Positions 11,847-24,526 of a stretch of 64,000 nt of DNA are shown in pieces. The stretch is from assembly GCF_030272615.1 (NCBI RefSeq), contig NC_081405.1:160106317-160170316 (forward strand), written 5' to 3'. This DNA comes from Cryptomeria japonica. Taxonomy: Eukaryota; Streptophyta; Pinopsida; Cupressales; Cupressaceae. The position numbers and the translations under genes were made by a program. The first letter of the stretch is position 1; each line of letters begins with the position of its first letter. The notes below the pieces were generated by a model. It worked only from the letters and a program-made list of their open reading frames with translations, did not search any database and was not told the DNA's origin.

Positions 11847-12696
11847 CTTCAAGCCTTGGCTACATGCAAAACCCTAATCAAGGTTTTGTTGTGTATTTTA
11901 TGCACATACGAACACAGAATAAAATACCAAAGTATTTTACCCTCTCTTGAACAAAATCACCTCAGATGCTAAATATTTGATCAACTAAGACGATAACAAG
12001 GTTTCTACGGTCAATTCTTGACATGTGGGTAACTCAATGGCTTGATGTGATATTGTTGTTTTTAGTTGGGGACTTACATAATTGTTCAATTTGGGAATCT
12101 TTCATGGATTTGGAATTGGAATAGGCTATGCCGATGACTTAATATTTTGCAATTAAGCTCTTGATCTAATCTAGCAAGGATTTCTAAAAAGGGAACAAAA
12201 GGAATAGGGTTTAGGAATTCTATTCTAAAGCCAAGAATGCAAGAAAAGGGTAAATGATTCAATGAAATCCTACTAGGCAAAGTCATCATCAAAATGAACA
12301 ATTTGACACAAGCTTAGTGCAATCATCTACAGTGTATTTCATAGATGTTCAAATCATTATCATCAGGCATTGATACCATCAAACCAATGCATAATCAATT
12401 GATGTATAACAATTGAGGTTAAGTTTGCATAAAATTCTAGTTGACCATGTACAATCAGCAAGAGGTTAATGGTATGGATTAGATGGATTCCACACAAATG
12501 CATTCAACAAATTCCTTCATTCAATCTAAAATACTTGAAAGCAAATTCTAATCTAACTTGGAGGCAATGAGAACCACACATGCATTCAACACTTCAACAA
12601 AATCACCATCAATCGAACAATGACTTGTATTCAAATCTACAACATATAAGCGACAATTCTCAAAAACATCTCCCTTACAAATGAGAGGCAATGGGG

Positions 12697-12706
12697 TTTA
12701 TATAGA
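12697..12706 (-). promoter_or_regulatory. TATA box of unit A
   Basis: CTATATAAAC on the minus strand, 136 bp downstream of the A gene stop, followed by CTCTCATTTGTAAGGGAG. The same order (gene stop, TATA, CTCATTTGTAA) is seen in unit B, and the TATA plus CTCATTTGTAA pair also in E1 and E2. Confidence 0.6.
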
Positions 12707-12841
12707 GCCTCAAAAGAAATGAATGGCCAAGATTCATTTAAAATCAAGGGGCAAGATCAAGCCAACATAACCCTAAAGTTTCTCTAATTAGGGTTTACAT
12801 CAAAAGGAGAGCCACCAACACGTGACCCAATGGAATGATGC

Positions 12842-13060
12842 CTAATCATCAAGTAGTGAATCTTCTAGAAGATTCTGGCCTGCATTCCTCTCTCTCACAA
12901 CATATTCTAGAAATCTAGCTAACACTGAAACTAACTCCTCCATGGTAATGCTGGGCAAAGCCTCCTACTGCACATCAATCACATCCAATGCATCAGAACA
13001 AGCATCCAAAGTATTCTCCCAATCTAGCATAAGCTTCTGCAAATTATGGACATGGATCAA
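12842..13060 (-). pseudogene. C-terminal end of the A gene (left of E1)
   Basis: It reads LIHVHNLQKLMLDWENTLDA, then CSDALDVIDVQ, a stop, then EALPSITMEELVSVLARFLE, YVVRERNAGQNLLEDSLLDD and a terminal stop. The last part aligns with the B gene C-terminus (ESVPSVSVGELEAVLTKFIA, then INERDNGRPFLEEDLLTE). This shows that the two pieces flanking E1 belong to one gene. ATCAA (13056-13060) at the break matches ATCAG on the other side of E1. Confidence 0.65.
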
Positions 13061-13920
13061 TGTTGATGTGTTTTTTGTACATGACCAAACACAGAATAAA
13101 ATACCTAAAGGTACCTTATCCTCTCTTGAACAAAGTTTCCCGACTGCTGAAGATCTCGCCGAAGGATCAGTCGGAGTAACTCCACGGTTCTGATATGTAG
13201 GTTCTCTACATGTGGATAAGCTCTTTGCGGTACGATGTGATTTTGCTGAATCACAAGGGGACTTACTTTTGACGACCTGAACGTTTGATTTGCTTTGGAT
13301 ATTACTGGAACGTGGAATTTCACCGGCCCTTGATTTTTAAAAAAGGAAAAAAGGAATAAGGGTTGGAACGGGATCTATTTCTAACGCTAAGAATGTAAGA
13401 GCAATGAATGATCTTTGATGAAATTCTAACTCAGTCTTGCTTTGACATCCTAGGATCATCTCCACAAGATTAGTGCGATCTTCTGAGAAAAGCTTTATGA
13501 TGTTTAGATCACCGCTACAAGCATGGACACCGTCAGGTTGATGCATATCAATGCAGAAGCGATAATTGAAGTTAAGCTTAAGCTGACTGACTCCAGTTGA
13601 CTACGCAAGGCAAGTCTACAATCAACAAACTGCTAGTAGTATGGATATACGAATTTCACCGTTGATCATACAAATTTCTTCCATTCACCTAATAACTTGA
13701 AATCAAATTTGAGAAGTATAGAGACCATGCAAATTGTTGAATTGACCCATAGAATTCACCATTTCTTCAATGAAATTTACAAGTCTTTTGCAACAATATC
13801 TTGGCAACAATCTTTGCCTTCTCTTTCTACTCTACTCTAACTATTTCCTACTCTCTAACTATTAACTATTAGCTAACTATTAACCATTAACCATTAACCC
13901 TTACAAATGAGGAGCCAAGG

Positions 13921-13930
13921 CTTTATATAG
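13921..13930 (-). promoter_or_regulatory. TATA box of unit E1
   Basis: CTATATAAAG on the minus strand, followed by CCTTGGCTCCTCATTTGTAAGG. It lies about 870 bp from the U5 end, similar to E2 (about 960 bp) and E3 (about 840 bp). Confidence 0.6.
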
Positions 13931-14654
13931 GGAGCCATTTACAAACTGACGGCTCTGATTGATTTAGAATCAATCGCTAGGATTACAAGATAGAAACCCT
14001 AATTAGGGTTTATTACAATAAACTTCCTTAGCCAATTAGAAAATTACATTCCAGGAGTGAGGACCAATAGGAAGCAGGGGTAGGTACACCAAAGTTTGTG
14101 TTGCCTCCGATAAATTAGGTACATTGAATCTGGACATGCTGAGGTGGACCAATCAAGCTGGAGGAATGATGACTGGGATGCCGCCTTGTTTGACGTTTGT
14201 GTCTTGGTTGATCCTTCTCCGTCTCTGACGCGATGTACCTCCTTGACTCCCATATGCTTGATGAGGCCTCCTTACTGTCAAGTCTCCTTTCTCCGGTAGC
14301 ATACCTTGCTTTGAAGTGTTGGTAAGGTCATTCTTCTTTGTCATCCTGTGGTCTTTATGTGGTAGAATGGAGTCCTTGAGGATAGCTTAGAACTCATTGA
14401 ACACTTGAAATCTCCCAATACTTTTCTCGAACACTTGAAGTCTTCCTCCATGCATTTGGAGTGTCCTTGATGATGATGGACTAGAATAGGTCGTCCTTGT
14501 CCTGGCTTGATTTTCTTCCGCCTGCAAAACAAACCAAAAGATGATCAAGTACACATGATGTATTTATCTCAAGATAGCATTCCATACCTTAAATCATCAA
14601 CAAAAAGACATTAAAATGAAGTTTGCTCAAAATTCTCCCCAAGGATAGGCCCTA

Positions 14655-17245
14655 TAAAAATTTCACTCTGGACCCTTTGGAAGGGTCGGGAGCGAAATTT
14701 GCATTTTAGCTCAAATTTCATCATCTCCTTGCCTTGAACTTCTCTTGACCTTTGAATCGCTTCCTCCTAAAGACATCATTGATTTGACCTCCTAAAAGAC
14801 CAAAAGAGAGGATTTCGCTTTGGACCTTGGCCAAGGACATGACCTATAAGGAATTTCGCTTTGGACCCTTTGGAAGGGTTAGGAGCGAAATTTGCATTTT
14901 AGGACAAAATCTTCACATTTTGTGACCACAACTTGCTCAAATGCATCTCTAAGGATGCCTTTAACCTCAATCAACACTAGGCTTGATGCAAAATTGGAGC
15001 AAAATAGAGGTTTTAAGAATTTCGCTCTGGACCCTTTGGAAGGGTCAGGAGCGAAATTCACATTCTAGGACAAATTCTATCATTTCTCTATTCCAAAATG
15101 CCTTCCAAGGCAAGCATACACTAGTATTCTCTCCACCAAGGCCTGGGAATCCATCTCTTGACCTTCATCATGAGCAAATTAGGTGAAATTGAGAATTTCG
15201 CTCTGGCCTCTTTGGAAGGGTCAGGAGCGAAATTCTTGACTTGCTTGTTTTCCTTCACCAAGGTCTATCCTTTTCACTCTCTATACTTGGACTCTCATCT
15301 TTGGATCCCTCTCCCATACATGGAAGACTTGCTTGACCCTCAAAATGGCTAGAAAGGAGAATTTCGCTAAAAATCATGGCCAGGGACAGAACCTATTTAG
15401 GATTTCGCTCTGGACCCTTTGGAAGGGTCAAGAGTGAAATCCTTGTCCTAGCTCAAAATCTTGGCCATTGGTGGCCACAATCCATTCCAAGGCATGCCTA
15501 GAGGTCCTTCCAAGCTCAATCTACCTTGATCCACACTTAGCTTGACACAAAAATGAAACGAAAAGGTGGATTTTAGGAATTTCGCTCTGGACCCTTTGGA
15601 AGGGTCAGGAGCGAAATTCACCTTCTTGAGCTTATTTCATCATTTTTCCACTTCAATTCACCTCAAAAGGGCAAGGACATATCAATCTATTCCTATCCAG
15701 GCCATAAAAAACCTGACTTGTTTTGAAAGAGAAATAGGTGCTCTTAAGAATTTCGCTCTGGACCCTTTGGAAGGGTCAGGAGCGAAATTCTCCTTCTAGG
15801 CCAAAATCCTTCACATTTGGTGATCACTAGCAACTCAAAGCCATGCTTAAGGACATCTCCAATCCTAATTCACCCTAACCCACACTTGGCTTGGCACAAA
15901 ATTGAGAAAAAAGGGAGGTTTTGGGGAATTTCGGTCTAGACCCTCTGGAAGGGTCAAGAGCGAAATCCACATTCTAGGCTTAACTCTTCATCTTTTCAAC
16001 TCCAATCTTCCTTTCAAGGCAAAAATACACCACTCTACTTGCACCTACGCCATAGGAACCACTGTCTTGCCCAAGAAGAAAATAGGAGTTTCCAAGAATT
16101 TCGCTCTGGACCCTTTGGAAGGGTCAAGAGCAAAATTTCTATTTTAGGCTAAAATCCTTCACATTTTCACTTTGAGTCACTCCCTAAGGCAAAAACATGT
16201 CAATCCACCTTCCAACATGCCTTAGAAACTAAGAACTTGGCCAAAACAAGGAAGAAAATGAGGTCTATGGGGATTTTCGCTCTAGACCCTTTGGAAGGGT
16301 CAGGAGCGAAAATCCATGTTCTTGGTTGGTTTCCCACTTCCTTCATCCAATTCTCCTTCAAACTTGATTGAATTCAACTTCCTTTCTTCTCACTTAAGTG
16401 AATCTACCATCAAATCATCTCAAGACAAGGTCATTTTCATCATTTTAGGCAAGATAGGGGGTCAAACTGAGGATTTCACTCTGGACCCTTTGGAAGGGTC
16501 AGGAGCGAAATTCTCCTTCTAGGTTGATTTCCACCACTTCATCACCTCAAACCTCCTCTCAAAGACAAATATGCATCAAAACCTTCCCACCATGCCTTAG
16601 AAGTCAACAAACTTGGTCATATGAAAGAGCAAAGTGGAGGAAAAGTGGATTTCACTTTGGACCCTTTGGAAGGGTTAGGAGCGAAATTCTCCTTCTAGGT
16701 TGATTTCCACCACTTCATCACCTCAAACCTCCTCTCCAAGACAAATATGCATCAAAACCTTCCCATCATGCCTTAGAAGTCAACAAACTTGGTCATATCA
16801 AAGAGCAAAGTGGAGGAAAAGTGGATTTTGCTCTGGACCCTTTGGAAGGGTCAGGAGCAAAATCCATGTCTTAGGTCAAAATCTTCATCTTTTAATGCTT
16901 TCAATCACTTCTCAAGGCAAGAACATATCAAAACCTTCACAACATGTCTAAGGAACAAGACTTTTAGTGCAAACAAGGAGAAAAAAGGTGTCTTCTTGGA
17001 ATTTCGCTCTGGACCCTTTGGAAGGGTTAGGAGCGAAATTCCTCCTTATGCTCAAATCCTGACTTCATTTTCATATTTCTTCACTCCAAATAAGTGTTTT
17101 GCCCTCAATAATGCCTAGGAATGAGTTAGTTCTAAGTTTGGATCAAAGTAGAATGTCCTATAGAGGAATTCGCTCTGAACCCTTTGGAAGGGTCAGAAGC
17201 GAAATTGGAATTCGCTTTGGACCCTTTGGAAGGGTCAGGAGCGAA
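14655..17245. repeat. Tandem array of 16 palindrome-bearing units, period about 176 bp
   Basis: The palindrome core GACCCTTTGGAAGGGTC occurs, exactly or with one to three changes, at 14671, 14864, 15030, 15206, 15413, 15590, 15761, 15939, 16109, 16285, 16484, 16660, 16836, 17012, 17177 and 17220. Outer arms AATTTCGCTC and GAGCGAAATT extend it to about 41 bp. Spacings are mostly 165-178 bp, several exactly 176. The DNA between cores is a diverged copy of one monomer (words such as CTTCTAGGCCAAAATC, CATGCCTTAGAA, ACTTGGCC). Two neighbouring monomers (16508-16655 and 16684-16831) are nearly identical, a recent duplication. Confidence 0.9.
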
Positions 17246-17835
17246 ATTTGACATGTTGGTCTCTCCGTCAGGATTCATATATGGAATATAACATTTAAGT
17301 ATAAGATTCTTATACTTTAAGTTATATTCCATATATAGTGTCAGGATGTTTGAGAGTGGTTTCGGACCTCCAGGAGTTATAATGCAAAATCTAGTTTTTG
17401 GAGGATTCTTCAATTTTCCAGACAGTCAAATTTCAAGATCAGGATGACATTCCAGACAGCCAAATTTCAGGACATTTGAAGATCAGGATGACATTCCAGA
17501 CTTCATCACTCACCAACTTGACCTAACTCAGACCTTCAAAGAGGATATTCACTCACCAAGCTTCATTGACCTCCTCAAACTCAAACAAGACACAATTAGC
17601 AACAAGAGCAAAACTTTGTCCTAAGGAAGACTTTCAAAGATGACCCTAATCCAAAGCATCCACTAACTCACCTTAAGTTAAAACAGAGCCTGCTATCTTA
17701 GTGATCCCCCTAGCGACACTCAAAATGCAAAGGCTAACAGACAAAACCCTAAAAACCCTAGAAAGCAAACCCCAGAAAGCAAAAAAGGTAGGGGTCCCCA
17801 TTTGCAATGGGGCGATGTGTGAATATGTCACAACA

Positions 17836-20800
17836 ATCAGCAAGGAAACTAAATCATCAATCTAATTCTTCTTCAAAGAGTCCAACTGGTTTAAGTACAT
17901 GAGCTTCATCTTATCTCTCAATTCTTCTAAGTGTAGATCGCGGGCAATACCGATATCTATCCCCAACAATTCTTCAATGGACGTAAGGATCTTTGATTGT
18001 ATCTCCTGAATCAATCCTTCCATCTCTGCACAATCCTTCTGTGCATGCTCATAAGTGGATTTCCGTCACATGGCCAATGAACAATACTAACCATGGAAAT
18101 TGTATCTATCTCCTGCGTGCACAACTCTCTCCTGAATCAATGTGGACATCGGAATTTTCTTCAAAACTCTGAGGCGAGGAATGATCTCCTGTATAGGCTA
18201 GAATTCATCCCAAACTCCCTCCAAATCTTGCATTCTATATATATAAGTGCCATTGTCCTGTCAAATACATGGACTAACTAAGGAAATCATTTGCCTACTT
18301 CTTCACATCTTCAATCCATCTACCAAACTCTGCATGTGTACTCCTCGCTGCCTCATGATCAAAATGAAGTCCACGATCAACTGCGATAGGCGAAATAACG
18401 GTGGGATCCTCATGCCTTATCCCTGCAATATGCTCCTTAAGCTTGATATTTTCTTCCTTGTATTTTTCTTTCTTTTCAATCTCCATGTCTAACCTTCAAT
18501 CGATCACCCGAATTGTATCACCAAGTTCCTAGAGTTCCTGTTCTTTTGTAGTTTGTCCAAGGGCAACCAAAGTGATCTAGAAATACATAGGAGTAGCAAC
18601 ATCTCTAGTCACATCGCCCATCAGGATAGCCACTTGTGCAATTCACATTCTTGTTTCATCTCTAACTATATTTTAAAGTATCTTAGCCTTCTTAGGTTCC
18701 TTCTCCTTATTACTCTTGGCTAAGTGGTCATCAATATCATCAATAGTTTGGGCCTCTACCATCTTCTTACTTTTCTCCATGCTCTTCATCAACCAATCGG
18801 GAATGGTAGATATTTCCATTCCATCATCAAGACACATTTCCCAATCAAGTCCCCTCAATGCCGAGATAACATCATCATCATCCTCCTTGTCCTTAGTCAA
18901 ATCAAAAACATTATTACCCAAGCTAACCTCCAATAGGACAATAGGAGATCTCGACTACTCATCATCTTCATGCCACAATGCTAATGTCGTCGTAGCATGT
19001 AGCTCCTGAATATTCTCTAGCAAAAAAATGTATTGGAGCATTGTTCAAATTCCTTGCTCTTTTCTGGCACATCTACCCCCTTCACCGATGGGGAACTAAG
19101 GGGGGACAAAGGAGTGCTAGGCTTTTGCTTCTTCTTCTTCGTTTGTTCTTCTTCAATCTTCTTCCCCTTTGCCTTGGATTCTCCAGGCACACTCTTCCTA
19201 CGTTTCGGAGAATGAATCCTCACATCACTAACTGTTCTTTGATCATTTTCAAGAGAGGACTCCTCTTGTTTCATCTTCTCATATGTGAAGACAACACCCA
19301 TATCTATCAATCTGTTCATCTGCTTGTCTAGCCACTCTCTAGAGAAATCCATGACATCTCTCATAAGCACATTCAAATCTGTTACCTTTGGCTCTGACCA
19401 ACTAGGTAATAGGATAGGCCTCTTCATTTCATTCTCATACTGCGGATGAGTATGATCACTATCATCCAATATCTGATCAGGAATGAGAAAGAGTTCACAT
19501 TTCCTCATGAAATCCACTGACATCTTGGAGCACATCCTTTTCTTCACTGCTTGTTCATCCATTAGTTTTGCCCAATAATCCTCAATGTCAACCTTGTGTA
19601 TGAATCTTTCTCCTCTGATTCTTTCAAAAAAATTATGCGGATCAAATTTGTCTCTGCTCTTGTAAGTTCCAAGGCGATAGAATGCAATCTCATCAATCAT
19701 TGTACTAGTTGCAAAGGCAATGTGGCACACTTCCAAAGTTTTCCCTATAGCAATACGAAAAGTCATCCCTGTTCTATGCTTCTCCTTCTAGATGAAATCA
19801 AATTCTATAAGTTGTCTCACCACGTCAAGTACAATCATCCTGTCTGTAGGATACCTAGGAAGTTTGTATGGTTTGGATCTGAATCCCGAATCCTTGGGAA
19901 TGTTAAGGCAGGAAATTGTACATACCACGATCCATGTTGTTCAATCAACTTCGTTGGTGCCTTGGACAACCTCTTGTGGATTCCGCCCTGCAACATCCTC
20001 GTAATATACATGGTGAAAGCATCATTCACCCTCCTATAATCTTCAATTCTATGCATATCAAGTTGTGGATAACATTCATAGCTTCTATATTGTCCTTGTC
20101 CATTCTCGACTTCACCTTTGCATATCAATCCTTTGTATGTGACAAATCTAGCAAGTATATCCACAAGGTAGGAAGTCATGGCGAATGACTTAGTCTTCTC
20201 CAAATTCCTCAACAAAAAATCTAGATTGTCACTGATTATATTTGACCAATTGATCATTGTTCTTGTACAATCCTGGATAAAAGTAAAACATCCATCCACC
20301 AAATAGGGAACCCTAAGACATCCCCATCACTCGATTTAGTATAGTAGGAATATCAAATCACTATATTCCTCTTTGAAATCTATGCACGTGAGTGTCTTTG
20401 GCGCCTTGGAATGATGAGGCCTCAACTCAATCATCCACTCTTTATTCACTACAATCTTACATGCATCCGCCTTAAATTTATACTTCGCTTCATATTCATC
20501 CTTTGTCCTTTCCTTCATATCAACACTACGGGAAATTCCAAACACTTGCGTAATTGCATCCTCGGCAAAGTAGGCAATGGTTATCCCTTTGGAAGTCCAG
20601 ATCATCTTGGAAAGAGGATCATAGGGTCTTGCGCATTCCAGAACGACCTCGCTGCATTGTGGAAATCCAACGGAATGATATATGCCACTCCTCATGATGT
20701 TTGCATAGGTAGGAGAGAGAATTTGGTACTTTGTTCCAAACATCCTCTGTTGCATTTGCTCCATATTCAGGGAATTCATGTTTGTATCTATGATTCGTTT

Positions 20801-20890
20801 CCATCAAGAAGAAAATTGGGAATCCGGATAGAATTCCTCTTGAATGATCTTTAACTGCTCCTTCCGAACCCCAATTCTGGATTTGGACAT
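17836..20890 (-). pseudogene. A gene: member of the U3-encoded protein family (N-terminal and central parts)
   Basis: Read from an ATG at 20890 (MSKSRIGVRKEQL). Domains in order: a front region with SGIYHSVGF and VVLECARPYD (about 20700-20620); a conserved core at 20336-19835 with NIISDNLDFLL, TSYLVDILARF, RRVNDAFTMYITRMLQGGIH, RLS and WYVQFPALTF; a block at 19766-19017 with VDIEDYWAKL, FLIPDQILDDSD and VTDLNVLMRDVMDF; a basic, probably nuclear segment (SPKRRKSVPGESKAKGKK); an acidic helical segment at 18933-18673; and a coiled coil near 18480 (EKKEKYKEENIKLKEHIAG). The remainder lies left of E1. Coding length without E1 is about 3.3 kb. Stops and frameshifts separate the blocks, so this copy is dead. 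The function is unknown. The layout (folded front, charged linker, coiled coil) loosely recalls transposon-associated plant proteins. Confidence 0.6.
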
Positions 20891-22319
20891 GGTACTTGTA
20901 CGAAGCTCGAAGTCAATAACCTTGGAAAATTGTCCCACTAATCTATTTCCAGAATTGAATTAGTTTTGATTTCTAATGATTTAGACAATTTTAGGAATGG
21001 AGATCAAGAATTCTATTCATATTCTTAACAAATTCTGAAAATAGAAAGAAATTGATATGAATAGGGTCTAAAACCCTTAGGAAACCCTCATTTTCAGATT
21101 TAAACGAGGTCTGATATAATAAAATTAAGTCTGAAGACACCTTGTATACTCAGAAAATTATTAAAAATGAAGTCCAAAAGAGTATACCGAAATTTGGAAA
21201 TGCTTTGAAAAGGTGTAAAATGTCTGATTTTTCACTCTTTGATGTCTGAAGACACTCTTCCAAACTCAGTAATGGCTGCCAAATGTCTAAAGACAACCTA
21301 CAATACTCATAAACCAGTCACTTAACAAGGTTGCAGCCATGTAGAATGCTCATGCTTGATGAAATTTACCTCTCCAATGTCAAAATGATCAAATCTGGGC
21401 AAAAATAAAGGGCTGGTAAAAATAAATCAGTCTGAAGGTAGGTCTGAAATGAAGTTTCAGACCTTGCCAGCACCTCAAGTAATGATGGCACACCCAGAAA
21501 ATGACTTTAAAATGCCTCAAAATGTTTCCTTCAATGAAATTGCCTAAGTGAAGAAGGTTGGAAATGAAACCCCAAGTCTGAAGACAAACTGAAATGATGC
21601 TTCAGACCTGCAACAACTCTAAAAATGCCTCCAAAATGCTCCCAAAATGACCTTTAGACAAAATCACCTAAGTGGAAGTGAGCTTGGAATGAAAGGTTAA
21701 GTTTGAAAATTGAGCCTTAGCCAACAATGAAGTTAAAATAGCTCCCAACAATGTTGGAAAATGCAGGTCTGAGAACAATGGCAGCCCTCTAACAGCAATG
21801 GCGTCCAACAAACACAAGGAAATCGCCCCAAAAATGAAGGAATTCACCTCCCTAGCAAAATGCCACAATACCCAAGGTGGCGCCACTTCACCAAAATTGC
21901 CCAATGTGGAAAAATCGCCACCAAACTTGCTGTAATCTTCCTCCAATGGCAGCGCCTAGGCAAAAATCGCCCTCCAAACATGCAACTCCAGCTCAAAATG
22001 GTGTCAAAAATGACACTTAAATCAAAATCGCCTAGCTGGAAAAACTTCAACCAGCCACTAAAATGTCTTCAATCTGCCACTTGACTATCACAATCAGCAG
22101 TAATAATAATATTACAATGCTGGGAAAGCTTACTTATTCATGTTTTCACCTTGTTATTTCACCACACAAGCAATGTGGGATAAAAAACTTGCCTGGGAAA
22201 ATCGATTTGCAAAAGGAAACTATTTAATCATTAAATAATTGTTTTTGATAATTAAATAATCGTTGGTCATCACAAAAACAATTAAATTCGAGCCCACTTG
22301 AATTAAATTATTTCATTTT

Positions 22320-22960
22320 TACCAAACTAGGCCATCTGGGGAAAATTGCCCCATATCTAGATAAAAATCCAAATGAAAAATCATTTAAAATGTCATTAAA
22401 GCTCATTGGGGGAAAATCAACCTCCATTGGGATAGAATTCCCGATCAAAAATCATCAAACTCATCAATAAACACCTCTGGGGGAAAATCGATTTTCATAA
22501 ATACTCCAAAAATCACTTCATCTTCATCATTATGTCCAAAAATCCACTTTGGGGGAAATGGCTCCCTATCTGGATAAAAATCTAGATCAAAATTTCATCA
22601 AACTTCACACTAGGGGAAAATTGCTATGCATCAAGACAATCATCTGCACAAAATACACCAAATTTGATCATGCACTGTCCTAGGGAAAATTGACCTTCAT
22701 CAGGATAAGGAATTGCATCCCCATCAAAATCATCTGCATTCCAGGGAAAATCGTAGGTCATCAGGATAATTTCCCATAGTCAAAATTTTACCTTCTGTTG
22801 GAAAATCGCCCTCCATCAGGAACTTGAATGGAGGAAAAACAGGGTCCATCAGAAATTTGGGGGAAATTTATCTCCCCTCAAGATTTTGAGTGGGGGAAAA
22901 CCATGGGTCATCAGAAATGTGGGGGGAAAAGCACCTCCCATCAGGATTTTTGACCTTTAG
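22320..22960. repeat. Degenerate GGGGGAAAATCG / CATCAGGAT repeat in unit A U3
   Basis: At least eleven copies of a motif like TGGGGGAAAATCG, most followed within 10-20 bp by CATCAGGATAA-like text, at spacings of roughly 40-90 bp. Some copies can pair as short hairpins (TGGGGAAAATTGCCCCA). It occupies the same place in the unit, near the U3 end, as the hairpin arrays in E1 and E2. Confidence 0.65.
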
Positions 22961-23807
22961 ACCATAAACATAGATTTTCATCAAGAATTTAATGATTCTT
23001 CCACTCAAAATCATTTGGTTATTTCAAACCTCATTGTCACGCATCGGGACTTAGCCAAATTCATCAAAACATGAGCAAGAAAATAGGGATTCCTTCAAGA
23101 TAAAGTGCAACTTTGACTTGAATATAGGAGCAAGAAAATAACCCCTAAAGGACCTTTTGATGCTTAGGCACAAAAATATCACTAACTTAGACACTTTAAA
23201 ACTCACTCACGCTCAAAAGTTTACACTTAGACAAAATTAGGATCACCTAGACATCTTACATGTATACGCACTCGATCCTATTCAAAGTTAAACAAACCCT
23301 AATAGCAATTAGGCATGATCACACTTCAAAACTTGAGACTCAAACGCAGGAAGCTCAAAGTTGCCGCCTACCACCATAAACCCTAAACCAACAAGACGCG
23401 AAAAGCAGGAAAGAGGGAGTCCCCGTTTGCAATGGGGCAATGTGTGAAAAGGTCACAAGTTTTCCCTAAAAGATTCCCACACATGATGCAACAAGGTGGG
23501 AATATTCATTAAATGCCCACTATTCCCCCTTACGATAAATTCCTATTGTCTAAAAATAGTGCCTAATGTACATTAAATGCACCATTATCCACTAGGTTCG
23601 CCCAACATGCAATAAATGTTTCTCCATGCAAAACCGCCCATGCTGCCATAAATGCCCATCATCTCCTAAATGTAACGGTTGCATGCAAGAGTCAGCCATG
23701 ATGTTATAAATGTGACAGCCACATGCAAGAAGGTGGTCCACTATCTTAGCATGTGTTGACCCAACCGCCACCTAGTCAAATATTCTTGAAATAAATATGC
23801 CATTATT

Positions 23808-24526
23808 TCATTCAGTTAAAAGATCCTCCTCCAAAAATGGGCGACCATTATCTCGCTCATTAATAGCATAAGCAATGAACTTGGTGAGGACGGCCTCCAA
23901 TTCTCCTACAGAGACACTTGGCACGCTCTCCATCCTGAATGATATCAAGGAAATTTCTTCCTCACTCTTGGAGAAAAACTTCTCTCATTCTGCTGCCATT
24001 TCCTATGTCCTTTGCATTGTGCTAGAAAATAAAGAAACATTTTCCAAATGAGCCTTGGAAAATGATTCCACAAAGAAGAATTCATGTAACCGGTCCCTTA
24101 GGTAATTCATTGTCACTCCACCTTCATCCAACCTTCTTGCGAATAATGCCTCAATTGAGTTGAGGATTTCCTCCTATACCCTTCTGATTAAGTCTTTTAA
24201 AGTCAAAAGACTCCATGTTGAATCTTTCAAAGGCTTTCCTTCCAATGCAGACAACACACAAAACCACCACGGGAAGTCATAAATTTCATTCTCCTGGATC
24301 ACCTTCCCGTCTATCAGTGTTTGCTTAGGAACTTTCATCAATGCTCTGAGTCGCAGTATAGTCAAATCCTAATAAATGTGCACATCCTCCCATGAACTAT
24401 ATGTCACTTCTAGCTTGTTCAAGAGGGCAAGGAGTCTTGAATGAAGGTGAGCCAGGTCTTCAATAAATTTTCCAACTATTCTAAAAACATCTTCCACCCA
24501 CTCCTTAGAATATTGAGCCCTCTTCT
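23808..24526 (-). pseudogene. B gene, C-terminal part (left of the chromovirus)
   Basis: Reads KKRAQYSKEWVEDVFRIVGK, EDLAHLHSRLLALLNKLEV and, in the same general direction after stops, LIDGKVIQENEIYDFPWWFC and EDRLHEFFF-like text. It ends with ESVPSVSVGELEAVLTKFIA and INERDNGRPFLEEDLLTE before a stop at 23808. The ending matches the A gene ending. The rest of the gene is on the far side of the chromovirus, at 30627. The duplication CTTCT / CTTCC marks the break. Confidence 0.55.

Larger units (their letters stand above)
13061..17835 (-). mobile_element. Unit E1: gene-less LTR-like unit with hairpin array
   Basis: 4,775 bp, with U5 end TGTTGATGTG at 13061 and U3 end ...TCACAACA at 17835. The flanks are ATCAA / ATCAG, 4 of 5 identical, and they split the A gene. 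Terminal hairpins are CCCCATT-TGC-AATGGGG (17796-17812) and TGTGA-ATATG-TCACA (17818-17832). The minus-strand TATA box is at 13930-13921. Between the U3 end and the TATA box lies a tandem array of 16 palindromes. Short open frames at 14044-14532 have no recognisable domain; a homologous stretch exists in E2 (about 51.7-52.1 kb). The most economical reading is a solo LTR with a 3.9-kb U3. Confidence 0.75.
11887..23458 (-). mobile_element. Unit A: gene-bearing LTR-like unit inserted in unit B
   Basis: The U5 end is TGTTGTGTATTTT at 11887, followed by AACACAGAATAAAATACC, shared with E1 and E2. The U3 end is at 23458. It has the family's two terminal hairpins, CCCCGTT-TGC-AATGGGG (23421-23437) and TGTGA-AAAGG-TCACA (23443-23457). 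The expected final CA appears lost in a 3-bp deletion. The flanks are GGTTT (11882-11886) and GTTT after 23458, and rejoining them restores continuous unit B sequence. Inside, in minus order, are the GGGGGAAAATCG repeats, the A gene and a TATA box. E1 is inserted in the A gene. The net length without E1 is about 6.8 kb. I see no polymerase genes and no internal LTR copy. Confidence 0.6.

Noticed and set aside
14983-17118. A series of short frames in the E1 array that repeat NFALDPLEGSGAKF-like peptides
   Set aside because: They are translations of the palindrome itself in different frames and on both strands, with stops in every spacer. No start context or conserved frame supports a repeat protein.
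14640-17245. CRISPR-like array (regular repeats with unique spacers)
   Set aside because: Spacers are diverged copies of one another, the repeat is a long palindrome with variants, the period is about 176 bp, and the setting is a plant transposon.
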